Shown one piece after another: positions 45,338 through 56,596 of a stretch of DNA of 64,000 nt. The notes below the pieces were generated by a model that did not search any database, was not told the DNA's origin, and saw only the letters and a program-made list of their open reading frames with translations. The translations under genes and the position numbers were made by a program. Position 1 is the first letter of the stretch. Each line of letters begins with the position of its first letter. This DNA comes from Takakia lepidozioides (taxonomy: Eukaryota; Streptophyta; Takakiopsida; Takakiales; Takakiaceae): positions 72,770,756 through 72,834,755 of the forward strand of contig CM060731.1 in the NCBI GenBank assembly GCA_030704615.1. The letters run 5' to 3'.

Positions 45338-46000
45338 TTGTTTCAGCTGCTGCAAAACCCCATTATGTTCAGTGCCCTGATAATTTCTAAGCCTCCTCAC
45401 CTTGTTCTACCGTTGCATCACCTTGGTCCTGCCCACCACATAGCCCCATGTTCAGCACCTCATTTTTGTCTCTCTTGGGCCCACTACAAATGCTACATAA
45501 AAGGTACCCCCATGGTTGTGCCCCACTGCATAGGGCTCTTGTACTATAACCCCGATGCGCCTGTTAATTCGCTGGCTCACATCCCCCATCCCTGCCATAC
45601 TGTCCATTCTAAGTTGTATAATCTCCTCAGATGCACGCTTTTATCCGTTCAGGCTGCCCACACAATTCCACGCCCAAACCTTTCTACGGACTCTATATCG
45701 CTGCTTTCCAATACCGGCCCTACTGCTGCCTGCTCTGCCCTTTTTGTGCATCCTACCCAATCTGCCATTTTTTTAAAGGATCCCCTTAGCACAACAATGA
45801 TACCGATATACAATCTCCTTGTTGTTTCACTACCTCCACACCGCATCTTCTCTCTACTGTGTTCTGACTATATTTATTCTGCATGTGTGATAAATGCCAA
45901 CATCCCTGCCACTACAACAAACCCCACGCAAGCCAGCTGTAGGAGTAATACAGGCTTCACTGTACCAATCTGGAACACATTGCGACTGACCCAGCTTTAG
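45338..46000 (+). CDS. 220-residue ORF, unknown, doubtful
   Basis: Open plus-strand frame of 220 residues, rich in Leu, Pro, His and Cys, with no recognisable motif and no sign of a signal peptide. Neighbouring sequence is repetitive. Its length is unusual for chance, but the C-rich composition of this strand lowers stop-codon frequency, so a non-gene is quite possible. Confidence 0.2.
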   Translation: MFQLLQNPIMFSALIISKPPHLVLPLHHLGPAHHIAPCSAPHFCLSWAHYKCYIKGTPMVVPHCIGLLYYNPDAPVNSLAHIPHPCHTVHSKLYNLLRCTLLSVQAAHTIPRPNLSTDSISLLSNTGPTAACSALFVHPTQSAIFLKDPLSTTMIPIYNLLVVSLPPHRIFSLLCSDYIYSACVINANIPATTTNPTQASCRSNTGFTVPIWNTLRLTQL

Positions 46001-46039
46001 CACCATGACACACACCACACAGGATCAGACCACACTACT

Positions 46040-46350
46040 ACAGATTAACGTTTTTATGACTACGTGTGATATAAACCTTGGTAATCATGACTATATGTGT
46101 GACTACGAAGTGATGAAACCCATTGTTGGGCGAATTTTAATATATTTTAATCTAATGTAGTCATACGTTTTACTACATGACTAGGAGCCGTGGTCAAACA
46201 GTGTTGATCAAGAACATAGGCTTGGTTTATATAACTAGTAGTCATACGCAATACTACACGTCAGACACGTGCCACGTAAGCTTATGACTAAATGACTACA
46301 CCACTACTACACATTGATGATATGCCATATAAGCTTATGACTACATGACT
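46040..46350. repeat. TGACTAC/GTAGTCA-rich inverted-repeat block
   Basis: ATGACTAC, GACTACATGACTA and reverse-complement TAGTCATACG recur about ten times. 'AAGCTTATGACTA' is present twice (46278 and 46332). It resembles a MITE-like palindromic repeat; ends are not defined. Confidence 0.5.
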
Positions 46351-46712
46351 ATTGGAGGTTTCACATCTCTGTTTCTATGCTTACATCACTACACATGGCA
46401 TCTTAAGGCATATACATGAATGGGTTCATCCATTGGATGACCTCATCCATCTATCTTTAACGAAACACTTGTCATATGTGAACATGTGTCCATTTGATAT
46501 TGGCAAAATATTGGACCTGGAGCTCGAAGCAGTTTGCAGTTTCACTATGTAGTGGCGTGGGCAAATATCACGAAGTAGTAAGTAGCATACTTCATTGATT
46601 TGATATATTCCCCCCTTCATGACATTGATATTCGACTATACAACGAGTTCTTTTAGTGATGCTGAAGCAGGACAAGGTCACAATTGGTTGCATTTGAAAT
46701 GAATGTGCGAGC

Positions 46713-46925
46713 TTGGTAGCCCTGAAATTGGACAGTCTCAAAATGGGAATAGTACGAGAGGTATTTGTTCTAAACTCTACCTGGATAGACATGTATTTTG
46801 AATGTGGTGGCATCAAGGATGACAAGGAAGTGTTCGATGATATGACCGAACAAGATGTGGTGTCTTGGAATGCAATGATCGCAGGATATGCCCAGCATGG
46901 TTGTGTCAAGTTATTTTACCACTAG
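46713..46925 (+). pseudogene. PPR gene fragment
   Basis: One to two PPR units: 'VFVLNSTWIDMYFECGGIKD' then 'KEVFDDMTEQDVVSWNAMIA' and 'GYAQHG', standard PLS-class PPR wording. The frame stops after 70 codons and no further repeats adjoin, so it is a relic. Confidence 0.8.
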
Positions 46926-46929
46926 TGTG

Positions 46930-47780
46930 AAACTAGCTACGAAGTAGCTAGCTTTTACATATTGACATTTGGGATTGGCCCAAGTGTCAATCCAGGGGTC
47001 AAGGCAGATTTAGGCCCTGGAGTGGTTATCTTCACGGCAAGCGCGGGAGGCTCATCTTTCTCGAGTTGAGCCTCACCGCGCCTAGCTATGGCGCCGTAGT
47101 GTGGATTCCCTATGGCGTGGGGTGCACTTGGCTTGACTTGTATTTGAGTGATGAGGTTATATATGCATGAGTTTATGCTTCAGCTTTGTGAGCTCGTGCT
47201 TATATTCTTCTTCTTTATCACTCGAGAAAGATGAGCTCGTATATGTGAGTGCCGGATACGAGTTAGTTGTAGCACTTGTGGTTTTTGCTTGAGAATGAGA
47301 GAAACCAGATTGTTATGCAAGGAGCACCGTGAAGCTCTTGGTTGTTAAAAGCGGAGGTGATGTGGGTTACGAGGTAGTAGACCTTGGCATTCGATCTTTA
47401 GCTTCAGAGATGAAAGCACCATGCTGCAGGTAATTCCAGAGCACCTTGATGGTTTCAGATTGTGTACATGCATGAGCAAGCACGATTGGGAAGAGGACCA
47501 GTCAAAAGCAGGTTAAAGTGGCTTTGGTGGCAAAGCTGAGAATTGGACTTGGGAATGCGAGCTTTCATTGTGTGAAAGATTGCAAGTGGATGTTCTTCTA
47601 AAACCACAATACATACTTATATTGTCTCCAAAAAATGTTTGGAGGATTATATTGTGTATAAAATAACCAAAATAATCATATATATCGCTTTATTTTAATA
47701 ATAAATTTTGTTTATTCATATTTCTCATATTATTTCTGGTCCAAACAAAAGTCCAGAATTAGTTAAAATAGTGTTCTTGT
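46930..47780. other. Gene-free stretch
   Basis: No coding or repeat features recognised; AT-rich towards 47.6-47.8 kb. Confidence 0.3.
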
Positions 47781-47781
47781 A

Positions 47782-47930
47782 CGAATAAAAGAAGGAAACG
47801 AATTGAAGACTGCTTTTCGCAGAAGGTACGGACATTTCGAATACAGTGTTATGTCTTTTGGTCTAACAAATGCTCCAGCAATTTTTCAACACATGATGAA
47901 TGACATCTTTCGAGAATTTTCTATCCCCTC
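47782..47930 (+). pseudogene. Ty3/gypsy RT fragment
   Basis: Reads '[21 protein letters not shown]', broken here only for length, then '[20 protein letters not shown]' and 'IFREF': the RT segment between motif A and the YxDD box in plant gypsy elements (chromovirus-like wording). No other part of that element is present. Confidence 0.9.
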
Positions 47931-48308
47931 CTAAAACAAACAAACAAAAAAGGAGATATCACACTCATCACTCCAAGACTGTCCCTATACATCTTGATGC
48001 TTTTCTAAGGCCAAAGGGCCGGGAGCTCTTATAAATCAAGAAGCTTGACCTGTGGAGGGTTCATCTCTGTTGGGAACAGGCAGGGCAAGTAGTGAGAGGT
48101 GGACTTCACTCATTGATTCACATGCAGGGATGTGTAAGAGGAGGTAATTAAAGTACCTGCTTACCCTTTTGCTACAAGGGAAGTCAAATTTGCTGCTTGA
48201 AACTTGTCCAATCGTACATGGACAAGTATGCTGAGTAATTATAAAGCACCACCAGGCAAGCTGAGTGGAAAATTGCTACCACAAGTAACTGCTGGATAAC
48301 CTAATGCT
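47931..48308. other. Non-coding, probable 3'UTR of the ATP synthase gene
   Basis: No ORF with similarity; lies directly downstream of the stop codon of the minus-strand gene. Confidence 0.4.
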
Positions 48309-51300
48309 TCAAAGGTAGTTACGGTAATCCAGCTCTTTAAGGTTGACATCCACTTTCAAATCATCCCTGTAAAGGAGAAGGCAGAAAGACTTTAGAAGTA
48401 CATACAACACAGCAAGATTGATGAAGTGCATGATATGCAAACATATAATAAAAAAACCTACTACCAACTCATTGTACCTGTAGTAAATACAGGTACCAAC
48501 TTCCAAGCATATATAAGGTTGCAAATCCAAAGATTGCCTCTACAAAGGCTTTCATGCAGGCCTTCTGTGTAGAATATGGGCTTTGCCCAGGATAAAGGAT
48601 AGGTGGGTGCCCATGTGGACAGCGAAGCATTATTTAATTCTGACACAAAGCATCGTAACCAGATAAGTTTCCCACAGCAAAAATTCACTGGTTACTTAGA
48701 CTAACCTGCGCTTGTAAGTGTCGATCTTGTCCGTGGCTACTGCCATGTACTCCTGCAGCTCTGCCTTGGCCAGTGCCCACTCTGCCTCCTCCTCCATTTT
48801 TTCAAGCATGTCATCAGCCAACCCTAACCTGGCCGCAAGCCCAATTATCCCTTGTCCATGGGATGAGCACTACACAACTGAAACTGGGACTAGAAACATA
48901 AAGCACCCTTGAATGAAACATTTACATGAACAGACTGATCTCTGTCTTGTCAACACATGCAAGGATACTATGTTCTTTCTTTTTCAGCACGAGTAAATTG
49001 TGCGTGCAACCCCAATTCTAATACTGCTTTAAATGTCTGTACCCAGAAATGAAAAGATTTCGATAAAGAGAAGTGTTTTGGTATAAGTTTGTTAACACGC
49101 ACGTCTTGTTAATTTGATCAATCTCTTTCTTCATTAGTGACATGCCATTGGCATCATCTTTTGTCAGCCGCTTCCCAATTTGCTTCTCCACCTTGGCTAG
49201 GGCCGCAAATGTCAACTTGTCAGCACCCATATCATCTTCAATCCCCACTCTGGAAAAAAAAGAGAGAACAGGGGAGAGACTGAGTATAGCATGCAAGAAA
49301 TCCAAGAGGTTGCTGGAGGCTGACACAAACTGGAACAGATAAATCAGAACATTCCAAATGCTTCTTAACGTGGTCCACACAATTGTTCCAAATGTTGGAT
49401 ATGTGAATTAACATCTACATTCCTTATCAAACCATCTTGGACACACCACTTTTCTCGATTCCTGCCCCTTTTTAGACGATCACTGAAGAGAATATACAGA
49501 CGAGTGATTGTTAGCAATTACAGAGATGCCAGAGGCTTGCAGAGAGAGTCCCTGCAGAAAATAATCCTTACAATCAGTATCAAACAGCCATAATGTGGAC
49601 TATCCCCATCATGAGATTGAGTTTACCGGTTGCAAACATGAATGACATTGAATCCATGGGCAGGTATTAACAGGAAAAGTAACCCTAATGTATTATACTT
49701 ACTGTACCACTGCCGCCCCAGTTGCATAAATTTCAGTACCACACCTTAACTTCTTTACAACAGAACTAATTGTCTGCTTGGCCACTTACAACAAATGGAG
49801 AGAGAGAGAGAGTCTTTGATGGACTCAACAACTTGTAATATAGGGGTTAGACTGTACATACTCATGGCGGAGGTTTCTATAAATCTCCAGAAATGTGCGG
49901 ACATCAGGGGCATCATCTGCAGCTGACTCCAACAGATCAGCAATCTTTACTGTGAATGAGGACACCCCCAGTCTGCAGGTTTTACGTACCCACACAATCA
50001 AATGGCAAGTCTATCAGAAATACTTAACAACACCCCCAGCGTCAGTTTTGACAAAATGGATACCATCCAGGAAGGACACAGTCAAGGACTGGGAAGGGCT
50101 GGAGGTGGTCCAAGAACCATCCGAGTCTACACATACTTCTATCCAAACATGACGATACTGATAGTTGATTGTTTTCACTGTCCATGCATTAGCAGTGAAA
50201 GCTCTTAGACATGGCCCAACATGTCAAAGACTCCACAACTCTCTATAAATGGTTTGTCTTCATGAAATGCCTTGGAGGAGGATGTAAATGCATCACAGAC
50301 GCACTATGCATTTAGTGTGATTGCATGAAAACATATAAGCTTGCAGGTTCTACAACGTCAACAAAGAATGAAACAGTTCTCCTATTAAAAAGCTAAAATG
50401 AGGCCTTTTGAGTCGTGTAGACAGATATATACAAGCTATCACTGGTTGGGAGTTCCGAATAAAACTCCTGTGACTTTGATAACATACTTATCTACCTGTA
50501 AGTGTGGATTCTTACTTTTCGCGGATTTTATTCAAGGTGTTGAAGTATGTCTTCAAAGAGCTCTCGTTGTTGGGGTCCAGATCCATCTTGGACTTGGAGA
50601 GCTCTGCAATAAAAGCTCTAAATTTCTGCTGCTGATCCACAAAAACTGCCTTCACCACATCTTCACACAGAAAAAGTGACCTTATTCAGTTAGGCAATCT
50701 CACACTCTCGTAAACATAATGCTCACATAGTCCTCTCGATCTCAGACGTGTCTCTCAAACTAAAAGGATAATGTTGACAGACCCGCATTCATCATACACT
50801 GCTGGGTAAATGGCTATTTGGGATCAGCGGTCACTCCTCCTGAAGCCTTATATGCCAGCGAGGTCTGGAGGTCTAGCCTTAGTTCAGACAAATGGTACAA
50901 ACTACTGATTCTTTCTCTCTTTCTCTCTTTCTCTCTCTTTCCCAGCTTCTCATGGACATTCCTAGTTTCCTTTCGTTTGTTGTCAGGTTTTAGAGAGGAA
51001 GGGGTAGATCCAGATCAAACTTCACTGGAAATCTCCTCAACACCAAAAAAAAAGTGCCGAGGTGCAAAAATGACCAACTGTGTTATGTCATCCTCGCATG
51101 CTGAGGAGTAAGTTGTCACAGGCTTAGTATGAAAGCCAAATTGAAATCCCTCGCTGTGATGATTGCAATACCCAGGTTGTTGTAGACAGATGTGCAGAAA
51201 CTTGGAAACAAAGATCAACAGGCAAAATAGAATAAGATCCTTGGCTTTACTCAGTCATCGTCTGCCATGGGGCTCCCCATAGGTGTTCCTACAAAATCCT

Positions 51301-51987
51301 AACGTACAGCTGACCTGAATACCAAAATGCGAGGAGTACATCCAAAAAGATCCAGAAAACATGGTTGTTGCAAGTATACCTTCTCCCTTACTTGTTGAAG
51401 CCCGGGCTACAACATTCAAGGAGTGAGGATATTTAGTAGCTATTTGTGAGCCCTCTGCGGTCACGCATCTCAGGCCCCCACACACCTACAACAAAACCAA
51501 ACGAGGACAGGTTATCTCTGAGTGCCACACTAAGGCTTCTCCTGAGTTGTTTAAATTCGAACTCCGATGGAACAGAACATGTCATACTCGTAGGTGTCAA
51601 GGACATTCGAGGCTAAGCATAACCTTTTGGCGGCCACATTAGGCAATCCCCAATGCATTTGGTATGACCGGAAGGTCTGTGAAGATGAGGCAGCGGCAGA
51701 AAGCCGACCGCTGTCAGGAGTTCATAATCTGCGTGGGTTGACATGTTAGTGGTATGCGGTGTGCATGCAACTCCTTGGAAGGTCACTAAAGTGTCCTCGT
51801 CAATCACACCTCCATGCGACGGAAAGATTGACTCAAAGATCAGCATTATCGACAAAATGGGCAAGAACACAGCAGGAACATCTCGTCCACGACAAAACAA
51901 ATCTGCACTACCTCCACAACCCAAGAGTTTCACAGCATGACATACTCTACGAAAGAGAGACCCGGCATGGCGCCCAGCCGCAGCCAT
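48309..51987 (-). CDS. MGP1: Mitochondrial ATP synthase 24 kDa subunit (FAd/MGP1-type)
   Basis: Seven exons on the minus strand: 51987-51946, 51485-51380, 50660-50516, 49972-49862, 49249-49103, 48828-48706 and 48366-48309. All have GT/AG borders; they sum to 732 nt, giving 243 residues plus stop. The N-terminus 'MAAAGRHAGSLFRR' plus exon 2 is Arg/Ser-rich with few acids, a mitochondrial targeting peptide. The mature part reads 'DVVKAVFVDQQQKFRAF', 'MDLDPNNESSLKTYFNTLNK', 'DAPDVRTFLEIYRNLRHE', 'ADKLTFAALAKVEKQIGKRL', 'GMSLMKKEIDQINK', 'AEWALAKAELQEY' and ends 'VNLKELDYRNYL'. This follows the plant ATP synthase 24 kDa subunit (Arabidopsis MGP1, At2g21870) throughout and is rich in helix and coiled coil. 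That protein is a plant-specific peripheral part of F1Fo-ATP synthase. An in-frame upstream ATG at 52104 is possible, but the inner one fits a presequence better. No defect seen; likely functional. Confidence 0.9.
49798..49812. repeat. (AG)n microsatellite
   Basis: Short GAGAGAGAGAGAG run inside intron 4 of the ATP synthase gene. Confidence 0.7.
50908..50943. repeat. (CTTT/CT)n microsatellite
   Basis: TTCTCTCTTTCTCTCTTTCTC-type run in intron 2 of the ATP synthase gene (minus-strand view: purine tract). Confidence 0.8.
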
Positions 51988-52945
51988 TGATTTCACTCCG
52001 ATTTCTCTCACACGAAGCTGGACTTGAATTTTCCACCTACAACCGATGATTCTTGGTCTTCTCCCATAATCCACAAGAAATTTACGATTCTTGGTCTCCT
52101 CCAAAACTCAAACAAATCAAGATCCAGACTTCGAGGGAAAGGTGACAACACTTCTGTAATGATTCATTACAACTAAATCCAATGAATCGTAACTGGCACA
52201 AGCTGAAGACTGTGATTACTGATAACTGCCATGATGATTCATCCATGATGAAAGCAACCCCAAGCGTAGCTGTCTTTTTGCAACCCGGCCTGGTGTACAT
52301 TGATCTCATTCATTCGAAACAAAACACAGATTAGCTGGAGGAAATGCAGGCAGACGTGGAGCTTTACCAGGTTTGGGACGTTGGAATGTAATGGGAACAC
52401 TGTAGTTGCTATCTTCAATGCTCTACATCGGGGAAAGTTCTCCGCCAGTCCCGCACAGTAAACTTGCTTTGCTCCTTTAGATCTCTGTGGATCTATGGTG
52501 GTTTGGGAGTGATTTTGACATGTTACTGTCAATGTGGCAACAGGAAAGTATTGAAAAACAGATAACAGAGGGATGTTATAGTGTAACCATGTCTTCAGAG
52601 CAGAGCCTGGTAGGAATGTTATACTAAAGCCAAAACACCATCTGCCCTGTTCCATGATTAGAAGCTTGAATGCCGATGGGCTTAAGAGAGAGAAGAAAAG
52701 GACTCTCACCAAGCCAGTGTGAGTAGTAGCCACCTTCCCTTTGGGTTTCAAGTCTTTAACACTTCTGCACACTTTCACCTTGATTACCAACTTCAAGTTT
52801 CTTGCAGGACTGTCTTTTCCAAATCTACATCCAAGCATTTTGTTGCCCGACTACTGGTCTGATTAATCCTCCAGATGCAGGGTTTGAACTGTGCAGACAG
52901 CTATTCATCATGTTGTTTTGAAGTATGATGTGCACCATTCTTTCT
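51988..52945. other. Promoter side of the ATP synthase gene, no clear gene
   Basis: Contains the expected 5'UTR and promoter of the minus-strand gene. A 199-residue minus ORF at 52838-52239 begins 'MLGCRFGKDSPARNLKLVIKVK' but matches no family known to me and is not called. Confidence 0.3.
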
Positions 52946-52948
52946 TTC

Positions 52949-53920
52949 CATCAGGACGATATCATTGGACCTTTTGGTGAGGACGAGCTGAATTCTAATG
53001 GCAGACGGTTAATTAACTGTCTAGAAGAGCTTCAGCTTTTGACCTTGAATAACAGGACAAGAGGTGACCAAGTGCAGTGGACTCGTGAGAAACCCCAAAC
53101 TGGGGAACGTTCCATTGTGGACTATATCATAATGGACAAAATTTTGTTCCCCCAGTGTGCCAATGTGTTGATCGACAGAACGGATATTGGTATCTCTGAC
53201 CACTTCCTGGTTTGGACTGAGATCAAAAGGTGTTTTCCCACCACCAAGAGATCTGTGAAACGTTCGATTCGGAAGTGGCGCATAGAAAAATTCCACAATG
53301 AGGAGGTCAAGGCTGAGTACGTCCAGGCCTTGCAAGAGGCTCTCCCTCATCTTGTCCAATCGCTCCAAGAACTTCAGTCACGCTCTGTTAACGCAAGAAA
53401 TGAAGTCGAAAGAGCAGTGGACTCTTGGGAGAGTTTCGTTTCCTCCGTGGCTGACAAGATCATTGGGAGGAAACTAATTGTCTGCGGTAGAGCAGTTAAT
53501 TGGTGGACTAATGAGATTAAACTCAAGATAGCTGAGAGACGAGCCCTCTATAAAGAGTGCTGCAATTTGGAAACCAACAGAGAATTGTGGGCGAGGTACT
53601 ACCAGCTCCGTAAAGATATCAATCAGCTTGTTAGGTCTCAGAAGAAATTATACTGGGACAAGTTATACAGTGAAATAAACTCAAACCACCATGGTGGTAA
53701 TGACAAGAAATTCTGGTTGGCCCTTCAACGTTTGTACAAACCGAAAAACGGTCAGCAAGTACAAGCGCTGAAGACTACTAAAGGTGCAGTGGTGACTTCA
53801 TCGGTTGACATTGTCAAAACCTTTGAAACTCACTACGTATCCTTGGCAGAACTTCTAGGTCTAACAGTGAGGGGTTTTCTGCTGAATGGAGGGACACAGT
53901 TGGAAAAACTGTTCCTATGA
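52949..53920 (+). pseudogene. LINE endonuclease C-terminal part and linker
   Basis: The frame from 52925 reads 'DDIIGPFGEDELNSNGRRL' as in the LINE endonuclease after the 'GDFN' motif (missing here), then 'SIVDYIIM' and the catalytic 'SDHFLV'. A charged linker follows. The frame is lost near 53850; the true continuation is in the next frame into the RT. The upstream metal-binding residues are absent, so no endonuclease function remains. Confidence 0.85.
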
Positions 53921-55377
53921 TTCAAAACAGCCCTGATGAACTGGAGTATATTTCAATGGCTTATAATGCTCCCATTAGTTCTTCTGAGATTGTGGAAGCA
54001 ATTGAACATTTAAATGGATATAAAGCTGGTGGACCTGATGGTATTGTCAACGAGCTTATCAAGCACGGTGGCGATCCCATGATAGAGACCCTAGTTCTCC
54101 TCTTTAACCTTATCTGGAAGACTGAAATGATCCCCTTTCGCTGGCGACAGGGGGTCATTATCAATCTATACAAGAAGGGTGACAGAGAAGAACCGGGGAA
54201 CTACCGTGGCATCACGCTCCTCAATGCTGTTGGCAAGACATTCTGCAGAGTTATAAGTACTCGTCTCGAGGTTGATCTGGAGTCTAGAGGTTGTTTCCAC
54301 GAAGGCCAAGCTGGCTTTCGGCGAAACAGGGGCTGTGTGGATCATATCTTCACTCTAAGCCAGATTATCCAGGGAAGGAAAAAAGAAGGGAAACCCACTT
54401 ATTTCTTTTTCCTGGATGTCAAAAAGGCTTATGACACAGTGTGGAGAGATGGCCTATGGTTCCGCCTCTGGTCTTGTGGGATCAAGGGAAAGATGTGGAG
54501 AGTTGTCCACAACTTGTATGCTCACACCAAAAGCTGTGTCACTGTTAACGGACAGAAGTCCAACTTCTTTGACATAGACCAAGGTGTAGCTCAAGGATGT
54601 ACTCTCTCCCCTCTGCTCTTCAATGTTTTCATCAATCAACTCCTCGAGGATGTGGAAAGTGAGGGATTTGGGTTAAGGGTGGGTGATACCACCATACCAG
54701 CCCTTATGTTTGCGGATGACTTCGCAGGCATAGGGGAGACTCCAACCAATCTCCAGGAGTTGATTGATTGCGTGAAGAGATACTTTGATCTTTGGGGGCT
54801 AGAGGCTGATGTCAGCAAATGTGCAGTGGTAGCATTCAACGACAGAGGAGAGGGAGGAAGTGATCTTAAGTGGCAGTGGGGTAGCCAAGAGATCCCGGTC
54901 CTCCCTTCCTACACTTACCTGGGTGTTGAGTTCTCCTCCAATTGTAATTGGGATGCACATATCCGGAAAGTTGTTCAAACTGGCAAGGGCAAAGCTCTGG
55001 GGCTCACTAAATTTTTCCACTGCAGAGGGGTCAACTCTGAGGTTAAGAAAACCATGCTTTGTCGCGTTATTAGACCTGCCTTGGAGTACGGATCTGCTAT
55101 ATGGGTTGATAACTCCAACCAGGCTAAGTCTCTAGAATCCATTCAAGTGGGGGTGCTTAAGGAGTGTATGTCAGCATGCTCCAAAACAGCCAATGTGGCT
55201 GTTCGGGGTGAGTTTGGCATTCCGTCCTTAAGCTCCCGACGAGATGAATTCAAGGTCAGATGGTGGGGTCAGCTGCAACATATGCCCAACACCAGATATC
55301 CTAAATTAATCGACTCTATATCTTGGAAACAGGACCGCCCTGTCAAACAGGCTAAGTCCTGGCAGAAGAGAGTATAG
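53850..55377 (+). pseudogene. LINE reverse transcriptase
   Basis: A 486-residue open frame (53917-55377) with 'YKAGGPDGIVNELIK', 'NYRGITLLNAVGKTFCRVI', 'FFFLDVKKAYDTVW' (motif A Asp), 'QGVAQGCTLSPLLFNVFIN', 'LMFADDFAGI' (catalytic Asp pair) and 'TYLGVEFSSN'. All core RT motifs are intact. TAG 55375-55377 ends it; the same frame resumes with 'ILKDLDLDPQVLTLL', so this is a nonsense mutation. In an active element the enzyme copies its RNA at a nicked target site. Confidence 0.92.
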
Positions 55378-56190
55378 ATCCTCAAGGACCTGGACCTGGA
55401 TCCGCAAGTCTTGACCCTGCTGGATAAATCTGACTTAGAGGCTGTAGTGTCCTCAGCCATGTCTGTAGCCATGAGATTGTCTGATGAAAATGAAGTTAGG
55501 CAGAAACTTCCCTGAACTTGTTTCCAGTCTGTGACATGGGGGAGGACATCTTGGATGACCTCAAGGGTCTACCCACTCTCGGCACTAGACTGAAATTTAA
55601 ACTCAGGGCAGGAAGCCTACCTTTGAACAGCAAACAGAAGCAGAGAGGAAAGGGAGAGTGCAATTGCCCGTTGTGTGGGCAATCTGAAGACAGTATTCAT
55701 TTTCTGATACACTGTCCGGGGTTCTCTCACCAAAGAGATGCTCTCTTCAAATCTATTAAGGGAATTGTGCCTGTACCCTGTTTACCAACTTTGAAAGTCT
55801 TGAGGCTGAGCCAAAAGCCCAGGCCCTCCTGAGGCCTAGTTTTTGGGCAAATCACACACAGCAGATTGATGCTTGTGTGAAGGGATTTCTAGAGGATATC
55901 TGGAAAACCCGGATTAATTCTTTATATGGAGGTAAGTCTTACTACCAACGTCAGCCCCTGACAGAGGTAGGTTCTGTCCCTTTTGTTCCCGCTCAAACTA
56001 GGCGCGGGGTCAATGGCCACAAGGCTACGGCAAACGACGTCTTATGAGTACAATTTCTTTCAAGCTTTCCAGTCAGTGAACCAGAAGAATATACAAACTA
56101 TTTGCTTCACAGGTGGGGGAACCTCCTCCACTGCTCTCCAACTGCAGAAGTACTCCAGATACGCTTTGAAAAAGCATTTATACAAAGATA

Positions 56191-56596
56191 AATATGTTTC
56201 TTCACAAGGGGTTCCTGATCATTGCTACTAATACAAAAAGAGTAAGAAAACACCTCTTAGAAACCATGATCGTTTGTTCAAACTATAGGGGTAATTACCC
56301 CGTGTGCACTGTTGAGCTAAAACAAAGTCAAAAATTACTATCACAGTGGATCTCCCTGATCCGTCTGGCAAAACCCCATCTGGAGCAGTTGTCGAAAACA
56401 GTGAATTGTTGATCATCTATCCAATAATCTCCTCCAGGACATCTCAGGAAGAGAAGTAATAATAGGTGGAATATACAGCTGCCAAAAAGTGACCATGACG
56501 AAGGTGGAATGGTACACATACATCTCAAGAGATAGTTATTCAACAAGGGCCAATAGCCCCACCTATGGTGCAACATAAGCGAAACCCATTGGCCCG
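56191..56596. other. Spacer between LINE and carrier gene
   Basis: Probable 3'UTR of the minus-strand carrier gene. A small 'SLLLIQKE' reading and A-rich patch near 56230 may be the LINE tail. Nothing else recognised. Confidence 0.35.

Larger units (their letters stand above)
52948..56190 (+). mobile_element. 5'-truncated LINE retrotransposon (copy A)
   Basis: A non-LTR element whose 5' end is cut inside the endonuclease near 52948. In order it holds the end of an apurinic-like endonuclease domain ('SIVDYIIMDK', 'ISDHFLVWTEI'), a linker, RT with motif A, 'QG' and 'FADD' boxes, and a C-terminal CCHC zinc motif (CX2CX7HX4C: 'CPLCG...HFLIHC', near 55665-55715). Frameshifts near 53850 and 55500 and a TAG at 55375 inactivate it. 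The 3' end is not precise; similarity to coding fades by about 56.19 kb. The 41-kb fragment is another copy. Confidence 0.88.

Noticed and set aside
52239-52838. 199-residue minus-strand ORF next to the LINE
   Set aside because: No domain, splice signals or similarity recognised; it may be chance, although a small unknown gene cannot be excluded.
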